A stretch of DNA of 35,826 nucleotides from contig JACPNX010000027.1 in assembly GCA_016185275.1 (NCBI GenBank), forward strand, positions 1 to 35,826. The letters run 5' to 3'. Within the stretch, counting starts at the first letter, position 1. Each line of letters starts with the position of its first letter. Positions 13,101-20,985 of the stretch are shown here, one piece after another. Both the position numbers and the translations under genes were made by a program. The notes under the pieces are model-generated. The model saw only the letters and a program-made list of their open reading frames with translations. It was not told the origin of the DNA and ran no database searches. The DNA is from Actinomycetota bacterium. GTDB taxonomy: Bacteria > Actinomycetota > Acidimicrobiia > Acidimicrobiales > Iamiaceae.

Positions 13101-14486
13101 ATGGTTGTTGCACCGATGCCGACGCCTGCACCGACACCCACGTCCGATCTCGCGCGCCCGCTCCGCGGGCGCGCGTCTGGCGCGCTCGCCGCGCTCGTCG
13201 TCGCGCTCGCGCTCACCGGGACGGCCGGGACGGCCGATCCGGCGGGAGCTGCGGTGCGGCGACCAGCGAGCCGGGCGGTGGCGGCAGCGGCCGCGGCTCA
13301 GGCCCGATCCGCCCCGGCGCTCGCCTCCCAGATCCCCCCGCCGCCACCTCTGCCGCCGCTGCGGCCGCTGCGCCCCCTCGCCGCGGGTGTCGACCAGCTG
13401 CCGGCGCGCAGTCGCGCCTATGACGCGGCGGTCCGCGAGCGGGACTCGATCTCCACGACGTTGGCTCGCGCCCGGGCCGATCTGAGCGGCGCGTCGGCGA
13501 ACCTGCTCGACCTGACGGTGCGCGAGCACGTGCTCAGCTTCCGGTTCGCGCTGGAGCGCACGAACCTGCGCCGCCTCGATCTCGACGCCGCCCGGCTCCG
13601 CCGCGTGCTGCGCGAGCTGGTCGTGCAGGGCTACATCTCCCAGGGTCGCCTCGGCGACGCCCTGCTCCTCGATCCGGACGGCAGCAAGCGCATCGCGGCC
13701 AGCCGTCGCCGCGAGCTGACCAGCGCGGTGCTGCAGGGGCAACGCCGGGAGCTGGCCCGCACGGTCGAGGCGCTGGCCGCCGTGTCGGAGCGGCACCGTC
13801 GCACCGGCGCCGAGCTGCGCACGGTCCGCGCCGGCCTCGTATCGACGGCCCGGCGCCGCGACTCCGCCCAGAGCACCATCGCGGCGTCCTACCTGCGGCT
13901 CGGCGCCGCGCTCCAGCGGGTCGACGAGACACGGCGGACTGCGATCGTCGTGGGTACGGACCTGCCGGTCGTGGTCCTCGACGCCTACGTGGCCGCCGCC
14001 GACCGCATGGCCTACCTCCAGCCGGGCTGCGGCATCGCCTGGTGGGCGCTGGCCGGCATCGGCTTCGCCGAGTCGGGACAGGGAACCGACGGTGGTACCC
14101 AGGTGCGCGCCGACGGCAGCCTCACCCGGCGGATCGTCGGCATCCCCCTGAACGGCGCGCCCGGCGTCGCCGCCATCGGGGACACCGACGGCGGACTGCT
14201 CGACGGTGACCCCACGGTCGACCGCGCCGTCGGCCCGATGCAGTTCATCCCCTCCACGTGGGCGCGCTGGGGCGTCGATGCGGACGGCGACGGCGTCGCC
14301 GACCCGCAGAGCTTCTACGACGCCGCCGCCACGTCGGCGGCGTACCTGTGCCAGTCCGGTCCGATGCGGGACGATGCCGGCCTCCAGCGCGGCTACCTGT
14401 CGTACAACGCCTCGCTCCCCTACGTGGCCCTCGTGCTCGGGAAGGCCCGCCAGTACGCAGCAGCCGTCCAGGTACCCGGCCGGTAG
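13101..14486 (+). CDS. Lytic transglycosylase (SLT_2/MltB-like) with N-terminal coiled coil
   Basis: A 461-residue exported protein. Residues about 20-50 hold basic residues then ALAALVVALALTGTAGTADPAGAA, a signal peptide or anchor. A Pro-rich stretch (about 78-95) leads into a long helical, probably coiled-coil region (about 100-290). The C-terminal domain has the catalytic Glu324 in GIGFAESGQ, AVGPMQFIPSTWARWGVDADGDG and YNASLPYV, typical of lytic murein transglycosylases, which cleave glycan strands to 1,6-anhydro ends. The coiled coil resembles those of cell-separation hydrolases, so a role at the septum or wall is plausible. The start is ATG 13101 or 13116; neither has a good ribosome site. 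A strong GC hairpin (13151-13175) lies within the first codons. Confidence 0.87.
   Translation: MVVAPMPTPAPTPTSDLARPLRGRASGALAALVVALALTGTAGTADPAGAAVRRPASRAVAAAAAAQARSAPALASQIPPPPPLPPLRPLRPLAAGVDQLPARSRAYDAAVRERDSISTTLARARADLSGASANLLDLTVREHVLSFRFALERTNLRRLDLDAARLRRVLRELVVQGYISQGRLGDALLLDPDGSKRIAASRRRELTSAVLQGQRRELARTVEALAAVSERHRRTGAELRTVRAGLVSTARRRDSAQSTIAASYLRLGAALQRVDETRRTAIVVGTDLPVVVLDAYVAAADRMAYLQPGCGIAWWALAGIGFAESGQGTDGGTQVRADGSLTRRIVGIPLNGAPGVAAIGDTDGGLLDGDPTVDRAVGPMQFIPSTWARWGVDADGDGVADPQSFYDAAATSAAYLCQSGPMRDDAGLQRGYLSYNASLPYVALVLGKARQYAAAVQVPGR
13151..13175. promoter_or_regulatory. Strong GC hairpin early in the transglycosylase coding region
   Basis: An 11-bp perfect stem (first arm CGCGCGCCCGC, 13151-13161) with a 3-nt TCC loop lies about 50 nt after the start codon. 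It could slow early translation, or be a by-product of Arg/Gly/Ala codons. Confidence 0.4.
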
Positions 14487-14492
14487 CGGCTC

Positions 14493-14498
14493 TACGCT
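14493..14498 (+). promoter_or_regulatory. -10-like TACGCT, leaderless promoter
   Basis: TACGCT ends 7 nt before GTG 14506 of the O-methyltransferase gene, directly after the transglycosylase stop. Confidence 0.55.
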
Positions 14499-14505
14499 GC
14501 CGCGG

Positions 14506-15165
14506 GTGAGCCCTCGCTCGTACCTGCTCGACGCCGACACCGCCGCCTATGTGGCCGCGCACTGCGAGCCCGCCGACCCGGTCCACCAGGAGATCACGGC
14601 CGAGACCGCCGCGCGCTTCCCCGACGCGACCGGCATGCAGATCGGCCCGGAGCAGGCGGCCCTGCTCACGCTGCTCACCCGGCTGACCGGTGCCCGCACC
14701 GCCGTCGAGGTGGGCACGTTCACCGGCGCGTCGGCGCTCGCCATCGCGCGAGGGCTGGCCCCGGACGGCCGGCTGACGTGCTGCGACGTGAGCGAGGAGT
14801 ACACGTCCGTGGCGCGGGCCGCCTGGGAGCGTGCCGGCCTTGCGGACCGCATCGAGCTCCGCATCGCGCCGGCGCTCGACACCCTCGCCACGCTGCCCGA
14901 GGAGCCGCACGTCGACCTCGCCTTCATCGACGCCGACAAGCCGAGCTACCCGGCGTACTACGACGCGCTCATCCCCCGCCTGCGAGCGGGAGCGCTGCTC
15001 GTCGTCGACAACGTCCTGTGGGGCGGGCGGACCGTGGAGCCCGCTGCGGCCGACGCCGACACGGCGGCGATCCGCGCCGTCAACGACCGGGCCGTGGCCG
15101 ACCCTCGGGTCGAGGTGGTGCTGCTGCCCGTCGCCGACGGGCTGCTGCTGTGCCGCCGGCGCTGA
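14506..15165 (+). CDS. Class I SAM O-methyltransferase (caffeoyl-CoA OMT-like)
   Basis: A 219-residue Methyltransf_3 family enzyme. It shows MQIGPEQAALL, SAM motif I AVEVGTFTGASALAIARGL (Glu68), the acidic loop CCDVSEEYT, LAFIDADKPSYPAYYD (metal/catalytic Asp pair) and VVDNVLWGGRT. These are the signatures of cation-dependent catechol-type O-methyltransferases. The natural substrate in bacteria is usually unknown. GTG 14506 begins VSPRSYLLDADTAAYV, the normal N terminus for the family, with TACGCT 7 nt upstream. It is cytosolic and only 19 nt downstream of the transglycosylase, but seems to have its own promoter. Confidence 0.9.
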   Translation: MSPRSYLLDADTAAYVAAHCEPADPVHQEITAETAARFPDATGMQIGPEQAALLTLLTRLTGARTAVEVGTFTGASALAIARGLAPDGRLTCCDVSEEYTSVARAAWERAGLADRIELRIAPALDTLATLPEEPHVDLAFIDADKPSYPAYYDALIPRLRAGALLVVDNVLWGGRTVEPAAADADTAAIRAVNDRAVADPRVEVVLLPVADGLLLCRRR

Positions 15166-15222
15166 CCGGCAACCTGCCATCGCGGCTGCAGTTGCGGCCG
15201 CCACACGGCCCGGCCCGGCTGG

Positions 15223-15276
15223 GGTAGCCACGCGGGCCGGCGCAGCCGCGGTAGCCACGCGGGCCGGCACAGCCGC
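15223..15276. repeat. 27-bp direct tandem repeat between convergent genes
   Basis: Two copies (15223-15249 and 15250-15276), starting GGTAGCCACGCGGGCCGG, differ by one base. They fill half the 116-bp gap between the O-methyltransferase stop and the TPR gene stop. Confidence 0.9.
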
Positions 15277-15281
15277 CGCCG

Positions 15282-16283
15282 TCAGGCGTCGTCGTCCTCC
15301 GGCGGCTCGGCGCCGACCGCCACCGGCTCGCTCGGCCCCGGCGGACCACCGGCGAAGCGGTCGGCGAGCGTCTCGAACCGCTTGGCCCGATCCTCGTCGC
15401 CGAGCGCGGACAGCACCACCGCGAGGTTGCGGTCGCACTGCGCGGCGTCGGCGGCGCAACCGAGGTTCGCGTAGGAGCGCCGGGCGTCCCAGAGCCGGGT
15501 CCGGGCCTCCTCGAACCGTCCTGACAGCCCGAGCGCGACGCCCAGGTTCTGGTCGCATCCGGCGGCGTCCTCGTCGTCACCGAACGCCTCGAACTGTGCC
15601 CGGGCCCGCTCGAAGTGCTCGATCGCGTCGTCGACGCGGCCCAGGTCCTGCAGGGCCAGACCGAGGTCGAAGTCGCAGGCCGCCACGGCTTCGACGTCGC
15701 CCTCGGTCACGAAGGCCCGGCGGGCGTCGCGCAGGAGGTCAAGGGCGCCGCCCGCGTCGCCGCTGGCGTGGAGGAGCACCGCCCGGTCCAGGTCGCAGCG
15801 TGCCGCGCGGGCATGCAGCCCTGCCTCGCGGTAGCCGGCCGCCGCGACGGCCAGCAGATCCACGGCGCTCGCGATGTCGCCGGTGGCCCGCAGGGCCGAC
15901 GCCGCGCCCGCGTCGCAGCCGGCGAGGTCGGCGCTGCCCGCATCCTCGGCGGCGAAGGCCTCGCGTGCCGTCTCGTAGGCCTCGAGGGCGGCGCTCGCCT
16001 CGCCCGCGGTGACGAGGGCGTCACCGAGCAGCCGCCGGGCCCTCGCCGCGGCCAGACCGTGTCCCCCGGCGCCGAAGGCGGCCAGTGCCCGGCGCGCCGC
16101 CGCCGCCGCCTCGTCGGCCCGCCCGGCGGCGAGCAGGCTGGCGGCGCGGGCGCACAGGCCAGGGGCCTCGGCCGGGTCGGGAGGGGCCGGCGCGGCCGGG
16201 CGCCCCGCCGCTTCGGCGGCCCGGCGGCGCGGCCGCGGACGTGTCCCGCCGGACCTCCCGCTGCCAGCGCCAGGTCCGCCCAC
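15282..16283 (-). CDS. TPR protein with a Cys-Asp every 40 residues
   Basis: A 333-residue, Ala-rich protein. After a basic, disordered N terminus (about 1-40) it is a series of helix-turn-helix repeats. Five copies carry the dipeptide Cys-Asp at exactly 40-residue spacing: Cys123, 163, 203, 243 and 283. Each is followed by a Leu/Ala-rich helix and Gly (CDQNLGVALGLSGRFEEA). This is a TPR_10/12-like repeat that probably binds protein. No catalytic domain or signal peptide is present, and the partner is unknown. The C terminus is acidic (PPEDDDA). GTG 16283 has TAGGTT 6 nt upstream. It diverges from the adenylate kinase gene. Confidence 0.8.
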   Translation of the reverse strand: MGGPGAGSGRSGGTRPRPRRRAAEAAGRPAAPAPPDPAEAPGLCARAASLLAAGRADEAAAAARRALAAFGAGGHGLAAARARRLLGDALVTAGEASAALEAYETAREAFAAEDAGSADLAGCDAGAASALRATGDIASAVDLLAVAAAGYREAGLHARAARCDLDRAVLLHASGDAGGALDLLRDARRAFVTEGDVEAVAACDFDLGLALQDLGRVDDAIEHFERARAQFEAFGDDEDAAGCDQNLGVALGLSGRFEEARTRLWDARRSYANLGCAADAAQCDRNLAVVLSALGDEDRAKRFETLADRFAGGPPGPSEPVAVGAEPPEDDDA

Positions 16284-16289
16284 GGCCGA

Positions 16290-16295
16290 AACCTA
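16290..16295 (-). promoter_or_regulatory. -10-like TAGGTT, leaderless promoter of the TPR gene
   Basis: TAGGTT on the minus strand ends 6 nt before GTG 16283. Confidence 0.5.
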
Positions 16296-16383
16296 GCGGC
16301 CGGTTCCGATCTGACGCTCGACGACCTCCCGGCTAGCGTTCCCCGATCCCGGCTGACCGGCCGACCCCCCGGAGGTGCACCGA

Positions 16384-17049
16384 ATGCCGAACCCGCCAAG
16401 GATCGTGGTGCTCGGGCGCCAGGGGGCCGGCAAGGGCACCCAGTGCGCCCGGCTCGCCGCGTACCTCGGCGTGCCCCACCTCTCGACGGGCGACCTGTTC
16501 CGGACCGCGGTGCGAGACGGGACGCCGGTCGGCGTTCAGGTCGCGGGGTACCTGGAGCGCGGCGAGCTGGTGCCCGACGAGCTCGTGGTGGGGATCGTGC
16601 AGGAGCACGCGGCGGCCGAGGGCCTCGACGACCGCGGGTACCTCCTCGACGGCTTCCCCCGCACGATCGCGCAGGCCGAGCTGTTCCTCGGCTCCGACGG
16701 CAAGGGGGTCGACGTCGCCGTCGAGCTCGACGTGCCGGTGGACGTGGTCGTCGAGCGCATCGCGCGGCGCCGGGTCTGCCCCGTGGACGGGTGGACCACG
16801 ATCGTCGACGACCCATCGGTGGCGGCCGTCCCGTGCCCCGACGGTCACGATGCCGTCCAGCGCGAGGACGACACCCCTGAAGCGGTCCGCCGCCGCCTGG
16901 CCCTGTACGAGCGGGAGACCGGCCCCCTCGGGCCCTGGTTCGCGCAGCGCGGCCTGCTCGAGCGGGTCGACGGCGTCGGCGATCCGGACGAGGTGTTCGA
17001 CCGGATCCTCGGGGCGCTGCGCGCGCGCGGCCTTCTCAGCGCCGCCTGA
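16384..17049 (+). CDS. Adenylate kinase family nucleoside-monophosphate kinase
   Basis: A 221-residue adenylate kinase. The P-loop is GRQGAGKGTQ (usual GPPGAGKGTQ), followed by HLSTGDLFR (AMP binding), GYLLDGFPRTIAQAE and the LID region RRVCPVDG to REDDTPEAVRRRL. The LID keeps two cysteines (CPVD, CPDGH) but not the four-cysteine zinc site of many Gram-positive enzymes. It would interconvert ATP+AMP and 2 ADP in the cytosol. ATG 16384 is chosen because GGAGG lies 9 nt upstream (the GGAGG/TGCACCGA spacing); GTG 16375 overlaps that site. It stands alone rather than in a secY ribosomal-protein operon, so it may be a second copy. Confidence 0.85.
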   Translation: MPNPPRIVVLGRQGAGKGTQCARLAAYLGVPHLSTGDLFRTAVRDGTPVGVQVAGYLERGELVPDELVVGIVQEHAAAEGLDDRGYLLDGFPRTIAQAELFLGSDGKGVDVAVELDVPVDVVVERIARRRVCPVDGWTTIVDDPSVAAVPCPDGHDAVQREDDTPEAVRRRLALYERETGPLGPWFAQRGLLERVDGVGDPDEVFDRILGALRARGLLSAA

Positions 17050-17067
17050 CCACGCCCGCTCCGGCCC

Positions 17068-17109
17068 GGCCGAAGCGCAAGAACGGGGCCCGGCATTCGG
17101 CCTTCCTTG
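17068..17109 (+). terminator. Candidate terminator after the adenylate kinase gene
   Basis: Arms GGCCGAA (17068-17074) and TTCGGCC (17096-17102) enclose a GC-rich loop of about 21 nt that can pair further, followed by a short TTCCTT run. Confidence 0.45.
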
Positions 17110-17118
17110 GACCAATGC

Positions 17119-17132
17119 TGACCCGAGGGTCA
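17119..17132. promoter_or_regulatory. Palindromic operator candidate TGACC-CGAG-GGTCA
   Basis: A perfect palindrome (6-bp arms TGACCC/GGGTCA around GA) about 40 bp upstream of the -35 hexamer of the ABC importer promoter. It has the same TGACC-N4-GGTCA pattern as the site in front of the acyl-CoA dehydrogenase gene. Confidence 0.5.
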
Positions 17133-17172
17133 AGGCAATGTTGCGAAGTGCTGACGTTCGCCGGAGCGGTTG

Positions 17173-17201
17173 TTGACACCGCGCCAGCGCGGTCGTACCG
17201 T
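17173..17201 (+). promoter_or_regulatory. Vegetative-type promoter of the ABC importer operon
   Basis: TTGACA (17173-17178) and TACCGT (17196-17201) are separated by exactly 17 bp, the best promoter in the window. The spacer holds a palindrome, CCGCGC-CA-GCGCGG (17179-17192), which could be an operator. The transcript would have a leader of about 80 nt before GTG 17289. Confidence 0.7.
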
Positions 17202-17288
17202 GCGCCCGACCCGGCCGCCGGCATGGCACCGGTCACACCACCCGGCTCGAACCGGGTGCTACCGATCCCGACAACTTGGGGGAACCAC

Positions 17289-18932
17289 GTGTCGAACCGA
17301 CGGTCGTCGCCGCTCCGCGTGAGCCTGCTCGTCCTGGTCCTGCTGGCGCTCGTCGCCGCGGCGTGCGGGGGCAAGGGCAACAAGAGCTCGAGCGGTCCCT
17401 CCGGCAGCACCGGCAAGGGCGCCAAGAAGGACTTCAACCAGGCGCAGTTCGAAGGCCAGCCGCGCACCGGCGGCAACATCACCTTCGGCGTCGAGTCCAA
17501 CTTCGCCAGCCTGGACCCCGCGGGCAACCTCGCACAGCCGTCGGACATCGTCACCGCCCTCGCCATCTACGACCCGCTGGTCACCTACGACGCGGCCGGC
17601 AAGATCGCACCGTCGCTGGCCACGAAGTGGTCGAACACGGACGACCTGAAGACCTACCGGCTGACGCTGCGCACGGACGTGAAGTTCGGTGACGGCACGC
17701 CGTTCAACGCCGACGCCGTCGTCCAGCACTTCACTCGTCTGAAGGACCCGGCCACCAACTGCACGTGCGCCGAGGTGGTCGCCAAGATCGCCAAGATCAC
17801 GGCGACCAGCCCGAGCCAGGTCGAGTTCACCCTGACCGAGCCGAACGCCTTCTTCATGAACATCCTCGCCGCCACGCTCGGCATGATCGTGTCCCCCGCC
17901 CAGGTGGCCAAGTTCGGCGCCAACTACGCCCGCAACCCGATGGGCACCGGCCCGTTCGTCCTCGAGAGCTACAGCTCGCAGGTGCTCAAGAAGAACCCGA
18001 ACTACTGGAAGAAGGACAGCCAGGGCCGGCGGCTCCCCTACCTCGACCAGATCACGATGAAGTCGATCTCCGACGCCCAGGTGCGCCTCCAGAGCCTCAA
18101 GGCGGGTGACATCGACATCATGCAGACGGCCGACACGAGCAACATCGTCGACGCCCTCCAGGACAAGCAGAACAACTTCAAGGTCCAGAAGGTGACCGGC
18201 TCCTCGTCGACCATCACCCTGTTCAACCTCAAGAAGCCGCCGTTCAACGACCTGCGGGTGCGCCAGGCGTTCGCCTACGCGACCAACCGTGACCGCATGA
18301 ATCAGGTGCAGTACAACAGCGCCCGCCAGCCCTCGTACCTGCCCTTCGCGACCGACTCGCCCTTCTACGACAAGAACGCGAAGGTCATCAAGTTCGACCG
18401 CGCTCGGGCCAAGAGCCTGCTCAGCGCGGCGATCAAGGACGGGGTCAACCCCTCGTTCAAGTACACGTGCATCCCCACCGACGAGGCCCGCCGGGTCACG
18501 GCCGCGCTGCGTCCCGACTACGAGGCGGCCGGCTTCAAGGTCACCAACGAGTTCCAGGACCAGGGCGCCTACGTCAACCGCATCTTCTCGAAGGGCGGCG
18601 ACTACCAGGCCGGCTGCTTCCGCAATGCCCAGTGCGCCAGCGCGGACTGCCTCTACTCGAGCCTGCGCACGAACGAGCCGGGCAACGTGGTGTTCTACAG
18701 CAACGCCAAGGTGGACCGGGCGCTCGAGGCGGTGCGGCAGACGACGAACGTCAACGAGCAGATCAAACAGCTGAAGATCGTGCAGGAGCAGATCGCCAAG
18801 GACATCCCGGCCCTGCCGCTGCTCTACGACCTGTTCGGCAACATCTACCAGCCGCAGCTCAGCGGCTTGCCGGTGCCCGAGCCGTGGTCGCTCGGCGCCA
18901 TCAAGGTGGCGACGCTCTACCTCAAGAAGTGA
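17289..18932 (+). CDS. ABC transporter substrate-binding lipoprotein (family 5, peptide/nickel type)
   Basis: A 547-residue extracellular solute-binding protein. The N terminus has basic residues, a hydrophobic stretch and a lipobox ending LVAAAC, with Cys26 as the lipidation site, then a Ser/Gly/Lys-rich tether. The mature part is typical of SBP_bac_5 (DppA/OppA type): ALAIYDPLVTYDAAGKIAPSLATKW, LTLRTDVKFGDGTPFNADAV, MGTGPFVLESY, NDLRVRQAFAYATNRD. It captures peptides or another solute at the outer face of the membrane; the ligand is not readable. GTG 17289 has a GGGGGA site. It is the first gene of the importer operon. Confidence 0.92.
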   Translation: MSNRRSSPLRVSLLVLVLLALVAAACGGKGNKSSSGPSGSTGKGAKKDFNQAQFEGQPRTGGNITFGVESNFASLDPAGNLAQPSDIVTALAIYDPLVTYDAAGKIAPSLATKWSNTDDLKTYRLTLRTDVKFGDGTPFNADAVVQHFTRLKDPATNCTCAEVVAKIAKITATSPSQVEFTLTEPNAFFMNILAATLGMIVSPAQVAKFGANYARNPMGTGPFVLESYSSQVLKKNPNYWKKDSQGRRLPYLDQITMKSISDAQVRLQSLKAGDIDIMQTADTSNIVDALQDKQNNFKVQKVTGSSSTITLFNLKKPPFNDLRVRQAFAYATNRDRMNQVQYNSARQPSYLPFATDSPFYDKNAKVIKFDRARAKSLLSAAIKDGVNPSFKYTCIPTDEARRVTAALRPDYEAAGFKVTNEFQDQGAYVNRIFSKGGDYQAGCFRNAQCASADCLYSSLRTNEPGNVVFYSNAKVDRALEAVRQTTNVNEQIKQLKIVQEQIAKDIPALPLLYDLFGNIYQPQLSGLPVPEPWSLGAIKVATLYLKK

Positions 18933-18981
18933 CGGCACGAGCCGCCGGCACGGTTCCCGAACCCGAGCAGGAGGAGTCTGC

Positions 18982-19926
18982 GTGCGCTGGGTCGTGAAGA
19001 TCGTGGCCCTCCTCGGGGTCGTGCTGGCGGTGAGCTTCCTCACCTCGCTGATGACGACCCTGCTCCGCGGCGATCCCGCGGAGGTGGTCGCCGGCCAGCG
19101 CGCCAGCGACAAGGCCTACGTGAAGCGGCTCCGGGAGGATCTGGGGCTCAACGAGCCCGTGCTGGTCCGCTACGGCAAGTGGATCGGTGGCGTGGCGCGG
19201 GGCGACTTCGGCAAGTCGATGGAGCTGAACCCCGAGCCGGTGGGGTCCAAGCTGAGGCGCACGATCCCCAACACCGTGCAGCTCGCGGTGCTGGCCGAAC
19301 TGGTCGCCATCGTGTTCGCCGTGCCCCTCGGCGTCTGGTCCGCCTACCGGGCCGACTCGAGGGGGGACAAGGTGGCCACCGGGGTCACGTTCGGTCTGCT
19401 CGCCCTGCCGGTGTTCGTGAGCGCGATGGTGCTCATCTACGTGTTCGGGGTGCAGCTCGGCTGGCTCAAGATCCAGTTCGTCGAGCCTGGCCGGGGCGGC
19501 TGGATCAAGAGCCTGTCGACCTCGATCATGCCGGTGATCGTCCTCTCGCTCGGCATCCTCGCCGTCTATGCCCGCCTGTTGCGGACGGACATGATCGCCA
19601 CGCTCCAGGAGGACTTCATCCTCAACGCACGGGCGCGCGGCCTGACCAACCGCTACATCCTGTTCCGCCACGCGCTGCGCCCATCGGCGTTCTCGCTGCT
19701 GACGGTGGCCGGCATCAACGTGGGCACCCTCATCGGCGGATCGGTCGTCGTCGAACAGATCTTCTCGGTGAACGGCGTCGGCAACCTGCTGGTGCAGTCG
19801 GTGTCGTCGCGGGACATCTTCACGGTGCAGGCCATCGTGCTGCTCATCTCCATGACGTACGTCGGCGTCAACTTCCTCGTCGACGTGCTCTACTCGGCGC
19901 TCGATCCGAGGATCCGGCGTGCCTAG
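18982..19926 (+). CDS. ABC transporter permease (DppB/OppB type)
   Basis: A 314-residue inner-membrane permease. It has an N-terminal membrane segment (residues about 4-28), a periplasmic-side loop with RLREDLGLNEPVLVRYGKWIGG and GDFGKS, then five further membrane segments. The cytoplasmic EAA-type loop is ARARGLTNRYILFRHALRPSAF, which docks the ATPases. The layout is that of BPD_transp_1 DppB-type subunits. GTG 18982 is supported by AGGAGGAG about 5 nt upstream. It pairs with the next permease to form the channel. Confidence 0.93.
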   Translation: MRWVVKIVALLGVVLAVSFLTSLMTTLLRGDPAEVVAGQRASDKAYVKRLREDLGLNEPVLVRYGKWIGGVARGDFGKSMELNPEPVGSKLRRTIPNTVQLAVLAELVAIVFAVPLGVWSAYRADSRGDKVATGVTFGLLALPVFVSAMVLIYVFGVQLGWLKIQFVEPGRGGWIKSLSTSIMPVIVLSLGILAVYARLLRTDMIATLQEDFILNARARGLTNRYILFRHALRPSAFSLLTVAGINVGTLIGGSVVVEQIFSVNGVGNLLVQSVSSRDIFTVQAIVLLISMTYVGVNFLVDVLYSALDPRIRRA

Positions 19927-19965
19927 GCGCGCGGCCGCGGGCGCGATTCCCGTGGAGGTACGGCC

Positions 19966-20985
19966 ATGACCGACACGATCGGAGGCGTCGACCAGCTCCG
20001 GAGCACGATGGCGACCCGCGGCGCCGAAGGCGAGGCTCTCGCGCGCGGCACGCCGGCCGGAGGGGACCGCTCCCGGAAGCGCAAGCTCGGCATCGGCTTC
20101 TGGATGTCGGCGGGATGGGTGACGCTCGTCCTGCTGTGGGCCGTGCTCGGCAACGCGTTTCCCGGCACGCAGGATCCCACCAAGCCCGATCCGTGCGCGC
20201 CGTTCGTGGCCAAGCGGGTCGACCTCGGCCTCGACAACGGTCTCGGCACCACGTCCACCAAGGCGGGCTGCACGGTGGCGTCGCGCGCGGGCGCCGGTCC
20301 GAGCACCAAGCACCTCCTCGGCCTCGACCTGAGCGCCCGTGACAATCTGGCCCGCATCGTCTCCGGGGCCCGCGTGGCGATGGTGGTCGGCGTGGTCACG
20401 ATCGCGATCGCGATGCTGATCGGCGGATCGATCGGCCTCATCGCCGGATACTTCGGCGGCAAGATCGAGACGTTCATGATGGCGGCGGTCGACATCATGC
20501 TGGCCTTCCCCACCCTCGTCCTCGCGCTGGCCATCGTCGCCATCCTCGGCCAGGGGCTCTCCACCACGATGATCGCCATCACCGTCGTCGCGGTGCCGGC
20601 CATGGCGCGCATCGCGCGGGCCAGCACGCTGACCTACGCGCGGCGCGAGTTCGTCACCGCGGCCCGGCTCATGGGCGCGAAGAACAGCCGGATCATCGTC
20701 CGCGAGATCCTGCCCAACGTGATCTTCCCGCTGCTCGCGTTCGCCCTCATCGCCATCGCCGTGGCGATCGTGGCCGAGGGTGCGCTCGCCTTCCTCAGCC
20801 TCTCGGTGAAGGACCCGCAGCCGTCCTGGGGCCAGATGATCACCGACGGCCGGCCCGGCCTGCTGCGCGGTCAGCCGGCTGCCTCGCTCATCCCGGCCGG
20901 GGTCATGTTCCTGACCGTGCTGTCGTTCAACCTGCTCGGCGACAAGTTCCGCCAGATCTTCAACGTCCGGGAGGCCGCGCTGTGA
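19966..20985 (+). CDS. ABC transporter permease (DppC/OppC type)
   Basis: A 339-residue permease. The N-terminal segment is about 45 residues of hydrophilic sequence, then a first membrane helix (FWMSAGWVTLVLLWAVLGNAF). An extended outer loop includes two cysteines (PDPCAPF and KAGCTV) that could pair. The core has GGSIGLIAGYFGGKIETFMMAAVDIMLAFP, typical of DppC, and the EAA loop TAARLMGAKNSRIIVREILPNVIFP. ATG 19966 has GGAGG about 7 nt upstream. The stop overlaps the next start by GTGA (20982-20985), showing translational coupling with the ATPase. Confidence 0.93.
   Translation: MTDTIGGVDQLRSTMATRGAEGEALARGTPAGGDRSRKRKLGIGFWMSAGWVTLVLLWAVLGNAFPGTQDPTKPDPCAPFVAKRVDLGLDNGLGTTSTKAGCTVASRAGAGPSTKHLLGLDLSARDNLARIVSGARVAMVVGVVTIAIAMLIGGSIGLIAGYFGGKIETFMMAAVDIMLAFPTLVLALAIVAILGQGLSTTMIAITVVAVPAMARIARASTLTYARREFVTAARLMGAKNSRIIVREILPNVIFPLLAFALIAIAVAIVAEGALAFLSLSVKDPQPSWGQMITDGRPGLLRGQPAASLIPAGVMFLTVLSFNLLGDKFRQIFNVREAAL

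Noticed and set aside
13151..13175. Transcription terminator or attenuator
   Set aside because: The hairpin lies inside the start of a good coding region, with no U-tract, and its GC codons for Arg/Gly/Ala are enough to explain it; kept only as a low-confidence feature.
12872..13423. Open frame overlapping the start of the lytic transglycosylase
   Set aside because: Arg/Ala/Pro-rich translation without motifs, overlapping the transglycosylase gene, which has a clear export signal and domain.
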